A stretch of 64,000 bases of DNA from Polaromonas sp. YR568 (lineage in GTDB: Bacteria > Pseudomonadota > Gammaproteobacteria > Burkholderiales > Burkholderiaceae_C), in the NCBI RefSeq assembly GCF_900116715.1, contig NZ_FPBM01000007.1, positions 62,001 to 126,000 on the forward strand, written 5' to 3'. The position numbers were made by a program, and so were the translations under genes. The notes under the pieces were generated by a model. It was not told the origin of the DNA. It made no database searches and saw nothing but the letters and a program-made list of their open reading frames with translations. Shown here in pieces: positions 34,976 through 42,542 of the stretch; position 1 is the stretch's first letter; the number at the start of each line of letters is the position of its first letter.

Positions 34976-35596
34976 TCAGCACCGGACGATGTTTTCGAGA
35001 TTGAATTCATATGGCGTGGAGCCTTCACCCGGCCCGCCGCCCGTCATCACGATGTCGGCGCTGGCAATGCCGATCAGCGAGATCTCGGTGTTGACGTCCG
35101 ATATGACGGCCGAGTTGATCGGCTCTCCCTGCACGACCTCGGAGGACACGCCTATCCACAGCGCGGGCTGGTACTGGAAGACCGCCTTCTGCCCCGGCGA
35201 CACCGAGGTCTTCATGCCCATCAGGCGCCCGTCCTTGAAGATGCAGACGTTGACGGCGCCCTGGCCCATGGCATTGAGCACGTCCAGCTCGGTGGAGGCG
35301 CTCGCAGGCCCCGTGTAGCGCAGGCGGCGGTTGCCGACCGGCGTGGAGACCACGCTGAGCATCTGGCCGTTCTGGGCGGGCAGGCGGGGCGAGTAGTTTC
35401 CGTACTCGTCGGTGATCGCTACTTCATAGCCGTCGGGATAGACGAAGGGATGTGTGCAGTCGCGGCCGCAGTAGCGGATCACCTTCCAGGCCACCGACAA
35501 CGAGGCCATGGTGGTGAGCACGCTCTTTTGGTAGATCACCACTTCGGATTTGTTGCCGTCGCTGGATTTGTTGACGAATCGCAGTTTGATATCCAT
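34976..35596 (-). CDS. Uncharacterised 206-residue protein, first gene of the long island operon
   Basis: A paralogue of the protein encoded at 34238-34855, sharing most blocks along its length, including NTEISLIGIASADIVMTGGG and ENIVRC at the end. No signal peptide, no membrane segment, probably beta-rich. Tandem duplication with divergence suggests partly different roles, such as a hetero-oligomer. It lies 87 bp downstream of the tandem CTGTAAT element at 35683-35701 and would be the first gene transcribed. Confidence 0.85.
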   Translation of the reverse strand: MDIKLRFVNKSSDGNKSEVVIYQKSVLTTMASLSVAWKVIRYCGRDCTHPFVYPDGYEVAITDEYGNYSPRLPAQNGQMLSVVSTPVGNRRLRYTGPASASTELDVLNAMGQGAVNVCIFKDGRLMGMKTSVSPGQKAVFQYQPALWIGVSSEVVQGEPINSAVISDVNTEISLIGIASADIVMTGGGPGEGSTPYEFNLENIVRC

Positions 35597-35682
35597 GGTG
35601 CCCGCCCTGAGTGAGTTGTCCGTTGTGCCGCACGGTCCTCTCGCGGCAGTGGTGCTACTCTAGGGAAGGCATCGACGCAAAA

Positions 35683-35701
35683 CGATTACAGGCGATTACA
35701 G
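35683..35701 (-). promoter_or_regulatory. Tandem CTGTAAT element upstream of the long island operon
   Basis: On the minus strand, CTGTAAT-CGC-CTGTAAT-CG, identical in period and orientation to the element at 22887-22906 and at nearly the same distance from the first gene (87 versus 80 bp). It lies between this operon and divergent selD, 120 bp from the selD start, so an effect on selD cannot be excluded. Confidence 0.7.
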
Positions 35702-35821
35702 AGGGCATGGGTGAAAATTACCCTTGCACTGCGATGCAAAAGAAAGTTCACAACATGCTTTTTGGCGCGGGCATCGCAAGCGATATGCAATAGGCGCCCG
35801 GCAGAATCTGGAAGACTCACG

Positions 35822-36895
35822 ATGACAAGCACCCCTACTTCGAAAGCCCCGGCCACGCCGCGGCTCACCAGCCTCTCGCACGGCGGTGGTTGCGGCTGCA
35901 AGATCGCACCGGGCGTGCTCAGCGATATCCTGAAAAATTCCGGCAACCTGCCGGGTCTGAACATTCCGCCGCAGTTATTGGTGGGCATTGAAACCGCGGA
36001 CGATGCGGCGGTGTACCAGCTCAATGACGAGCAGGCGCTGATCGCCACGACGGACTTCTTCATGCCCATCGTGGACGACCCCTATGACTTCGGCCGTATC
36101 GCCGCGACCAACGCGATCAGCGATGTGTATGCCATGGGCGGCACACCCATCATGGCGCTGGGCCTGGTGGGCATGCCCATCAACGTTCTGCCGCTGGAGA
36201 CCATAGGCGCCATCCTGCGCGGCGGGCAGGACGTGTGCCGCGATGCCGGCATTCCGATTGCGGGCGGCCACACGATTGATTCGGTCGAGCCGATTTACGG
36301 CCTGGTGGTGATGGGCCTGGTGCACCCTTCACGCGTCAAGAAAAACTCGGGCGCGCGTGCGGGTGATGTGTTGATCCTGGGCAAGCCGCTGGGCATAGGG
36401 GTGCTGTCGGCGGCGCTCAAGAAAGAAGTGCTCGATGCCGAGGGCTATGCCCGCTTGATCGCCCTCACCACCCAGCTCAACAAACCCGGCATTGAACTGG
36501 CGCGCATGGAAGGCGTGCATGCGCTGACCGACATCACCGGCTTCGGCCTGGCGGGGCACGGCCTTGAGCTGGCGCGCGGCGCCGGGCTTCAGGTTCGCAT
36601 CGACTGGCAGCGCGTTCCGGTCATCCCCGGCGCGCGTGACCTTGCGGCGCAGGGCTGCATCACCGGCGCATCCGGCCGCAACTGGGCCAGCTACGGCCAT
36701 GAAGTGGGCCTGCCGGCCGGCTTCGCCGAAGTTGACAGGGCCTTGCTGAGCGATCCGCAAACCTCGGGCGGCCTGCTGGTTTCCTGCGGTGCGGACAGTG
36801 CCGCCGAAGTGCTGGCCATCTTCCGGGCCTACGGTTTTTCCGAGGCAGCCGTCATTGGAGAAGTGGCCACAGGCCAGGGCATGGCCGTGCGCTGA
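35822..36895 (+). CDS. selD: Selenide, water dikinase (selenophosphate synthetase)
   Basis: A 357-residue enzyme from the ATG at 35822. The active-site segment is LSHGGGCGCKIAP, with C24 and K27 matching Cys17 and Lys20 of the E. coli enzyme, so this is the cysteine rather than selenocysteine form. Later motifs include DDAAVYQLND, ATTDFFMPIVDDPYDFGRIAA-type segment, NAISDVYAMGGTPIMAL and LTDITGFGLAGHGLE. It makes selenophosphate from selenide and ATP for selenoproteins, selenouridine tRNA or selenoneine. No selA, selB or mnmH is in the window. The SenA-like gene at 17835-19106 is the only other selenium-linked gene. Confidence 0.96.
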   Translation: MTSTPTSKAPATPRLTSLSHGGGCGCKIAPGVLSDILKNSGNLPGLNIPPQLLVGIETADDAAVYQLNDEQALIATTDFFMPIVDDPYDFGRIAATNAISDVYAMGGTPIMALGLVGMPINVLPLETIGAILRGGQDVCRDAGIPIAGGHTIDSVEPIYGLVVMGLVHPSRVKKNSGARAGDVLILGKPLGIGVLSAALKKEVLDAEGYARLIALTTQLNKPGIELARMEGVHALTDITGFGLAGHGLELARGAGLQVRIDWQRVPVIPGARDLAAQGCITGASGRNWASYGHEVGLPAGFAEVDRALLSDPQTSGGLLVSCGADSAAEVLAIFRAYGFSEAAVIGEVATGQGMAVR

Positions 36896-37085
36896 AAAAG
36901 GCGAGAAATTAGGGACAAAAGCCGATAAAAGGCCAGCAAAAAAACGCCCCAAACCCCTAGGGTAAACCCGGAAAATTTTTGTCAGTCTTTATTCAGTGCG
37001 GCGGGCGGCATCCGTCGTACCATTCATGCCTCGACATCCCCGCGTGGGTACTTTCTCATTCAAAAAAATAGATCGGAGACATCCC

Positions 37086-37625
37086 GTGTCCGCACTCCTC
37101 AAACTCGCACTGGCCTATGACTGGCTGACCACGCGGCTGGGCAAGATCGCCGCCTGGACGGTGCTGGCCGCCGCACTGATTTCCGCCGGCAATGCCTTTG
37201 TCCGCTACGGCCTGGACATCAGCTCCAACGGCTGGCTTGAAATCCAGTGGTACCTGTTCGCCGCCACCGTCATGCTGGGCGCGCCCGTCGTACTCAAGCT
37301 CAACGAACACGTACGCGTCGACATCATTTACGGCAAGCTCAAGGGCAACGGGCCGGTCTATGTCGACATCTTCGGCCTGGCCCTCTTCCTGCTGCCGGTG
37401 ATGGGCCTGATGGCCTACCTGAGCTGGCCGCTCTTCATGAGCATGCTGCGCTCCGGCGAAGTCTCGGGCAACGCGGGCGGCCTGATCCGCTGGCCTGCAA
37501 TGCTGCTGCTGCCGCTGGGCTTTGGCCTGATGTTTGTGCAGGGCCTGTCGGAAATCATCAAGCGCATCTGCTATCTCCAGGGCAAGTTCGAGATGGACAC
37601 GCACTACGAAAAACCGGTCCAGTGA
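37086..37625 (+). CDS. TRAP transporter small permease subunit (DctQ family)
   Basis: A 179-residue membrane protein. The frame is open from 36996, but a GTG at 37086 with GGAGA seven bases upstream is the best start. Four hydrophobic helices are visible, with the DctQ signature NAFVRYGLDISSNGWLEIQWYLF and NEHVRVDIIYGKL. It is followed by dctM after 47 bp. Substrate receptors for this permease are probably the three minus-strand DctP proteins at 39917-43622. A GGGTAAACCC block lies upstream at 36960-36969. Confidence 0.92.
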   Translation: MSALLKLALAYDWLTTRLGKIAAWTVLAAALISAGNAFVRYGLDISSNGWLEIQWYLFAATVMLGAPVVLKLNEHVRVDIIYGKLKGNGPVYVDIFGLALFLLPVMGLMAYLSWPLFMSMLRSGEVSGNAGGLIRWPAMLLLPLGFGLMFVQGLSEIIKRICYLQGKFEMDTHYEKPVQ

Positions 37626-37672
37626 TCTGTTTGCATCGCTCGTTCCCATAAAAATACCTTCAGGACTACCCC

Positions 37673-39214
37673 ATGCAAATGGAAAACTTCGCCCCGATCA
37701 TGTTCGCGGGCCTCGTGCTGATCATGCTGATCGGCTTCCCCGTCGCCTTCTCGCTGGCCGCCCTCGGGCTGGCCTCCGGCTTCCTGGCCATCGAGATGGG
37801 CTGGTTCCCGGCCAGCTTCATGTCCAACCTGCCGCTCAATATGTTCGGCATCTTGTCGAACGAGCTGCTGCTGGCCATTCCCTTCTTCACCTTCATGGGC
37901 GCCATCCTTGAAAAGTGCGGCCTGGCGGAAGACATGCTGGACTCCATGGGCCAGCTCTTCGGCCCCGCCAAGGGCGGCCTGGGCTACTCGGTGATCATCG
38001 TCGGCTTTATCCTGGGCGCGATCACCGGCACGGTGGCGGGCCAGGTGATTGCCATGGCCTTGATCTCGCTGCCGGTGATGATCCGCTACGGCTACAACAT
38101 GCGCTACGCCACCGGCGTGCTGGCTGCCTCGGGCACCATCACGCAGCTGGTGCCGCCGTCGCTGGTGCTGATCGTCATGGCCGACCAGCTGGGCCGCTCC
38201 GTCGGCGACATGTACAAGGGCGCCTGGGGCCCTTCCATCCTGCAGGTGCTGATTTTTGCGGGCTACACCTTCATGCTCGGCGTCTTCAAGCCGCACCATG
38301 TTCCGGGCGTGCCCAAAGAAGCGCGCACGCTCAACGGCTGGGCGCTGTGGGCCAAGTGCCTGCGCGGCATCATCCCCTCGGCCATCCTGATTTTTGCGGT
38401 GCTGGGCTCCATGGGCGGCCTTCCCGGTATCGACACCGCCATCGCCACACCGACCGAAGCCGGCGCCATGGGCGTGGTGGGCGCGCTGATACTGGCCGCC
38501 ATGCACAAGCGCCTGACCCGCGCGCTGATCTGGGAAGCCATGGTCGGCACCATGCGCCTGACGGCCATGGTGGTGTTCATCCTGATTGGGGCACGCGTCT
38601 TCTCCATGGTGTTCCAGGGCGTGGACGGCGCCAAGTGGGTAGAGCACATGCTCAGCGGCCTGCCCGGCGGCCAGACCGGCTTCCTGATCGCCGTCAACAT
38701 CTTTATCTTCTTCCTGGCCTTCTTCCTCGACTTCTTTGAGATCGCCTTCATCATCCTGCCCATGCTGGGCCCGGTCGCCGACAAGCTCGGCATCGACCTG
38801 ATCTGGTTCGGCGTGCTGCTGTGCGTGAACATGCAGACCAGCTTCATGCACCCGCCCTTCGGCTTTGCACTGTTCTACCTGCGGGGGATTGCCGACACGC
38901 TGTTCAAGGAGGGGCGCATCCCCAAACCCATCAAGTCCAACGACATCTACCTGGGCGCCATTCCCTGGGTGGCGATGCAGCTGATCCTGGTGATGATCGT
39001 GATCTTTGTGCCGCAGACGGTGACGGTCTTCCTCGACAAGCCCGAGGTGGTCGACCTGGACAAGGTCAAGATCGAGATTCCCGTCGACGACAGCGCGACA
39101 CCACCTGCGGGTGGAGCCAGCGGCGCGGCAGGCAGCGACCCGCTGGCGCCACCAGCCGAGCTGAGTTCCGACGACGAGCAGAAGAAGGTCGACGAGCTGT
39201 TCAAGACCAAGTAA
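37673..39214 (+). CDS. TRAP transporter large permease subunit (DctM family)
   Basis: A 513-residue membrane protein with about 12-13 helices. Family motifs include IPFFTFMGAILEKCGLAEDMLD, GAITGTVAGQVIAMALISLPVM, GTITQLVPPSLVLIVMADQLG and HPPFGFALFYLRG. The C-terminus has a soluble tail of about 60 residues rich in Pro, Ala and acidic residues (VDDSATPPAGGASG and on), longer than in most family members. A hairpin terminator follows at 39242-39268. It works with the DctQ subunit encoded at 37086-37625. Confidence 0.95.
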   Translation: MQMENFAPIMFAGLVLIMLIGFPVAFSLAALGLASGFLAIEMGWFPASFMSNLPLNMFGILSNELLLAIPFFTFMGAILEKCGLAEDMLDSMGQLFGPAKGGLGYSVIIVGFILGAITGTVAGQVIAMALISLPVMIRYGYNMRYATGVLAASGTITQLVPPSLVLIVMADQLGRSVGDMYKGAWGPSILQVLIFAGYTFMLGVFKPHHVPGVPKEARTLNGWALWAKCLRGIIPSAILIFAVLGSMGGLPGIDTAIATPTEAGAMGVVGALILAAMHKRLTRALIWEAMVGTMRLTAMVVFILIGARVFSMVFQGVDGAKWVEHMLSGLPGGQTGFLIAVNIFIFFLAFFLDFFEIAFIILPMLGPVADKLGIDLIWFGVLLCVNMQTSFMHPPFGFALFYLRGIADTLFKEGRIPKPIKSNDIYLGAIPWVAMQLILVMIVIFVPQTVTVFLDKPEVVDLDKVKIEIPVDDSATPPAGGASGAAGSDPLAPPAELSSDDEQKKVDELFKTK

Positions 39215-39241
39215 GCCCACCGGCCGCCTCCAGGCCCCTGC

Positions 39242-39268
39242 AACGCCCCTTTCGCGAGGGGCGTTTTT
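39242..39268 (+). terminator. Rho-independent terminator after the TRAP permease
   Basis: AACGCCCCT, loop TTCGCG, AGGGGCGTT followed by more T. A strong GC stem with a T-run, 28 bp after the dctM stop. Confidence 0.9.
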
Positions 39269-39314
39269 ATTGGCCCCTCATACTGTCACCACACTCTTCT
39301 ACCGCGAGTCATCC

Positions 39315-39836
39315 ATGGACCCCACATCCAGTCCCACCCCCAGCCCTGAACCCATTCCGAATACCTATTTCGGCCCACCACCCTTCAAGTTCACGCCCAA
39401 GGGCGGAAGCATCTCGGGGCGAGCCTTCTCGGTCACCTTCAAGGTTCTGGCCACCTTTATCGTGCTGGCCCTGGCCGCCGCCTTTGTGCAAGCCTGGCTG
39501 GCCGGCAGGGCCTCGGGCGCATCAGCCGGCGGCGGCTGGTTCATCGCCGGCCTGCTGCTCGTGAGCTACACCTGGTGGCACATCCTGCGCAGCGTGACGC
39601 GCCTGGACGAGAGCGGCCTTTACCAAAGCTGGGTCTGGGACAAGCACATGGAGTTGCGCGAGCTGGCCTACGGCAAACTGATCCGTGTACGCGGGCTCGA
39701 ATGGCTGATCGCGCCGCGCCTGTATGTGCGCACGCTGATGGGCAAGTTTGCGGTGTTTTATGCCTCGTCACCTGAGATGGTGGCGGAGTTTGAGCGCCTC
39801 GTCAGTGAACTGAAGACCTTTCGCAGTCAACGCTAA
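39315..39836 (+). CDS. Small membrane protein with bacterial PH-like domain
   Basis: A 173-residue protein from the ATG at 39315 (MDPTSSPTPSPEP). A Pro-rich N-terminal tail is followed by two membrane helices (VTFKVLATFIVLALAAAFVQ and the segment around WFIAGLLLVSYTWW) and a C-terminal stretch that looks like a PH-type domain (DESGLYQSWVWDKHMEL, YGKLIRVRGLEWLIAPRLYV, FAVFYASSPEMVAEFERLV). Function unknown. It is convergent with a TRAP receptor gene and shares a bidirectional terminator with it. Confidence 0.8.
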   Translation: MDPTSSPTPSPEPIPNTYFGPPPFKFTPKGGSISGRAFSVTFKVLATFIVLALAAAFVQAWLAGRASGASAGGGWFIAGLLLVSYTWWHILRSVTRLDESGLYQSWVWDKHMELRELAYGKLIRVRGLEWLIAPRLYVRTLMGKFAVFYASSPEMVAEFERLVSELKTFRSQR

Positions 39837-39872
39837 AAGCGCCACCCGCAGCCTTCCGGAAAAGACAGGCGA

Positions 39873-39900
39873 AAAAAACCGCGACATGTCGCGGTTTTTT
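39873..39900. terminator. Bidirectional terminator, perfect 28-bp palindrome
   Basis: AAAAAACCGCGACA and its reverse complement, so both strands show a GC stem followed by six T. It serves the PH-like gene on the plus strand and the first TRAP receptor gene on the minus strand. Confidence 0.9.
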
Positions 39901-39916
39901 CTTGCGTGGGCAACTC

Positions 39917-40996
39917 TTACAGAGTTACACCTTGCATGTAGGTGTCGAAGCGCGACTCGGCGAAGCGGAACCAGAGGATCTGGTCCTTCTGGAAGGCGCG
40001 GTAGTCGCCGTAAATCTTCTTCCAGTCGGGGTTCTTTTCGGCCAGCTCGGCATAGACTTCCATCGAAGCCTTGAAGGAGGCGTCGAGCACGGGCTTGGGG
40101 AAAGGCAGGATCTTGGTCTTGGCGCCCACCAGTTGCTTCAGCGCGGTCGGGTTGCGGGCGTCGTACTTGGCCTGCATGTCGATGTGCGCGTGCGAGGCAG
40201 CAGCTTCGACAATTGCGCGGTACTCTGCGGGCAGGGCTTCGAGCGCCTTGTTGTTGACGAAGAAGTCAACCTCAGGGCCGCCCTCCCACCAGCCGGGGTA
40301 GTAGTAAAACGGGGCCACCTTGTTGAAGCCCAGTTTCTGGTCGTCGTAAGGACCGACCCACTCGGCGGCATCCAGCGTGCCCTTTTCGAGTGCCTGGTAA
40401 ATCTCGCCGCCAGGCAGATTTTGTGGAACCACGCCAAGGCGCTCAACCACTTTGCCGGCAAAGCCGCCGATGCGGAACTTCAGGCCCTTCAGGTCGGCCA
40501 CGGTCTTGATTTCCTTGCGGAACCAGCCGCCCATCTGGGTGCCGGTGTTGCCGCCGGGGAAGCTGACCATGTTGTATTTGGCGTAGAACTCATTCATGAG
40601 CTTGCGGCCGTTGCCTTCAAACATCCAGGCGGACATCTGGCGCGAGTTCATGCCGAAGGGAATGGCGGCGCCGATGGCGAACGCTTCGTTCTTGCCGAAA
40701 AAGTAGTAAGGCACGGTATGTGCCATTTCCACGGAGCCCTGCTGCACGCCGTCAACCACGCCGAACGCGGGCATCAGTTCACCGGCTGCATGCACGCTGA
40801 TCTGGAACTTGCCGCCGGTCATGTCGCTGACCTTCTTGGCAAACACTTCGGCGCCGCCGTAAATGGTGTCAAGCGGCTTGGGGAAGCTGGAAGCCAGGCG
40901 CCAGCGAATGGTGGCCTGCGCGTGAACTGCAGGGGCGATGCCGGCAGCGAGAACGCCGGCAATGCCGGCGTTTTTGATAAGTGAGCGACGATCCAA
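39917..40996 (-). CDS. TRAP transporter substrate-binding protein, paralogue 1 of 3
   Basis: A 359-residue receptor with a Tat-like leader (MDRRSLIKNAGIAGVLAAG, cut near AVHAQ). The mature part has WRLASSFPKPLDTIYGGAEVFAKKVSDMTGGKF, the AEWVGPYDDQKLGFNKVAPFYYYPGWWEGG ligand/metal region (spread over residues about 205-235) and a long helical end, as in TakP/lactate-type DctP proteins that bind 2-oxo or hydroxy acids. Two close paralogues follow in tandem. It probably serves the DctQM pair at 37086-39214. Transcription ends at the palindrome at 39873-39900. Confidence 0.93.
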   Translation of the reverse strand: MDRRSLIKNAGIAGVLAAGIAPAVHAQATIRWRLASSFPKPLDTIYGGAEVFAKKVSDMTGGKFQISVHAAGELMPAFGVVDGVQQGSVEMAHTVPYYFFGKNEAFAIGAAIPFGMNSRQMSAWMFEGNGRKLMNEFYAKYNMVSFPGGNTGTQMGGWFRKEIKTVADLKGLKFRIGGFAGKVVERLGVVPQNLPGGEIYQALEKGTLDAAEWVGPYDDQKLGFNKVAPFYYYPGWWEGGPEVDFFVNNKALEALPAEYRAIVEAAASHAHIDMQAKYDARNPTALKQLVGAKTKILPFPKPVLDASFKASMEVYAELAEKNPDWKKIYGDYRAFQKDQILWFRFAESRFDTYMQGVTL

Positions 40997-41168
40997 AATA
41001 CTATCTCCTGAAAGGTTTTCGAATGTGCAGGCCCTGATGGGGACCGGCCGGACCGCTCAAGCCAGCACGGCCCGTAAAGGCCGCGTCCTCAAGCGCAGGT
41101 CAACGGGAGATTCTGTCAGCTTTCGCCTGGGGCCCCACCCCGTTATTACCCGTAGTGTTTCAGGAAAC

Positions 41169-41196
41169 AAAAAAGCCGCCTCTGGGAGGCGGCTTG
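41169..41196 (-). terminator. Terminator of TRAP receptor paralogue 2
   Basis: On the minus strand, AAGCCGCCT, loop CCCAGA, AGGCGGCTT followed by TTTT. It lies 35-60 bp after the stop of the receptor gene at 41232. Confidence 0.85.
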
Positions 41197-41231
41197 CAGA
41201 AAGCTGACAGGCCCTCATGGGCCCGCCATAT

Positions 41232-42311
41232 TCAGAGTTTTTGCGCTTGCATGAAGCGATCGAACGTGGCTTCGGTGAAACGGAACCACAGGTTCTGCTC
41301 GGCACGGAACTTGGAGAAATCGGCGTAGATCTTTTTCCAGCTTTCGTTTTTGGCGCTGAGCTCTTCATAGAGGGCCATGGACTCCTTGAAGGCGGCGTTC
41401 ATCACATCGGTGGGGAAAGGCCGCAGTTTGGTGCCTGCACCCACCAGCTGCTTGAGGGCGCCGGGGTTCTTGGCATCGTATTTGGCCTGCATGTCGCCGT
41501 GGGCCTGGGCCGCAGCGGCTTCCACAATGGCCTTGTTTTCCGGCGTGAGGGCGTCGAAGGCCTTGTTGTTGATGAAGAAGTCCAGTTCGGGGCCGCCCTC
41601 CCACCAGCCGGGGTAGTAATAGAAGGGCGCGACCTTGTTGAAGCCCAGCTTCAGGTCGTCATAGGGGCCCACCCATTCGGCGGCATCGATGGTGCCTTTT
41701 TCCAGCGCCTGGTAGATTTCGCCGCCGGGAAGATTCTGCGGCACGCCGCCTATGCGCTCGAGCACCTTGCCGCCGAAGCCGCCTATGCGCATCTTCAGGC
41801 CCTTGATGTCTTTGAGCGTCTTGATTTCCTTGCGGTACCAGCCGCCCATCTGCGAGCCGGTGTTGCCGCCGGGGAAGTTGACGATGTTGTACTTGGCGTA
41901 GAACTCGCGCATCAGCTTCAGGCCGTTGCCTTCAATCATCCAGGCGCTCATCTGCCGGCTGTTCAGGCCGAAGGGGATGGCGCAGCCCAGCGCAAAGCAT
42001 TCGTCCTTGCCGAAGAAATAATAAGGCGCCGTGTGGGCCGCTTCGATGGAGCCCTGCTGCACGCCATCCACCACGCCGAAGGCGGGCATCAGCTCGCCGG
42101 CCGCATGGACGGAGATTTCAAACTTGCCGCCGGACATGGCCTTGACGGCCTTGGCGAACACCTCGGCGGCGCCAAAGATGGTGTCAAGCGATTTGGGGAA
42201 ACTGGATGCCAGGCGCCATCGGACGGCAGCCTGCGCATGAACGGCAGGCGCCACACCGGCGGCCAATACGCCGGCGATACCGGCATTTTTAATGAGTGAG
42301 CGACGATCCAT
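41232..42311 (-). CDS. TRAP transporter substrate-binding protein, paralogue 2 of 3
   Basis: A 359-residue receptor; the ATG at 42311 has AGGAGAG upstream, while the frame upstream of it is not coding. The leader (MDRRSLIKNAGIAGVLAAGV) is nearly the same as in paralogue 1, and the whole chain aligns without gaps. Differences lie mostly on surface helices (for example KAMSGGKFEISV against SDMTGGKFQISV). The AEWVGPYDDLKLGFNKVAPF and YYYPGWWEGGPELDF region is kept. It is a separate transcription unit with its own upstream region and terminator. Confidence 0.93.
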   Translation of the reverse strand: MDRRSLIKNAGIAGVLAAGVAPAVHAQAAVRWRLASSFPKSLDTIFGAAEVFAKAVKAMSGGKFEISVHAAGELMPAFGVVDGVQQGSIEAAHTAPYYFFGKDECFALGCAIPFGLNSRQMSAWMIEGNGLKLMREFYAKYNIVNFPGGNTGSQMGGWYRKEIKTLKDIKGLKMRIGGFGGKVLERIGGVPQNLPGGEIYQALEKGTIDAAEWVGPYDDLKLGFNKVAPFYYYPGWWEGGPELDFFINNKAFDALTPENKAIVEAAAAQAHGDMQAKYDAKNPGALKQLVGAGTKLRPFPTDVMNAAFKESMALYEELSAKNESWKKIYADFSKFRAEQNLWFRFTEATFDRFMQAQKL

Positions 42312-42470
42312 GGGGTATCTCTCCTGATAGTTATCGAGTTTTGGATTGATCCACCAGCGCCCCCTCAGGCATGGCAACTGCCGCATGACCTCCGGGGCAC
42401 TGGCGAAGCATGCATACTTTGTCATTCTTTTATACAAAGATACCCCGTTCTTACCCGTAGACGGCCCATA

Positions 42471-42498
42471 AAAAAACCGCCCCTGGAGGCGGTTTTTT
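42471..42498 (-). terminator. Terminator of TRAP receptor paralogue 3
   Basis: AAAAAACCGCC, loop CCTGGA, GGCGGTTTTTT; symmetrical, with T-runs on both strands, 45 bp after the stop of the gene at 42543. Confidence 0.88.
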
Positions 42499-42542
42499 GA
42501 AGGCGCCGCGGCTGCGGCGGCCCGGTACACCCGTGAGGGGTA

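Noticed and set aside
19240..35596. Prophage or type VI secretion cluster
   Set aside because: A collar protein, a lysozyme, a kinase and a FHA protein hint at either, but no capsid, portal, terminase, integrase, sheath, tube, VgrG or ClpV gene is present.
37604..39220. Minus-strand frame of 538 codons
   Set aside because: Antisense to the DctM gene; His/Asp/Gly-rich product without any motif.
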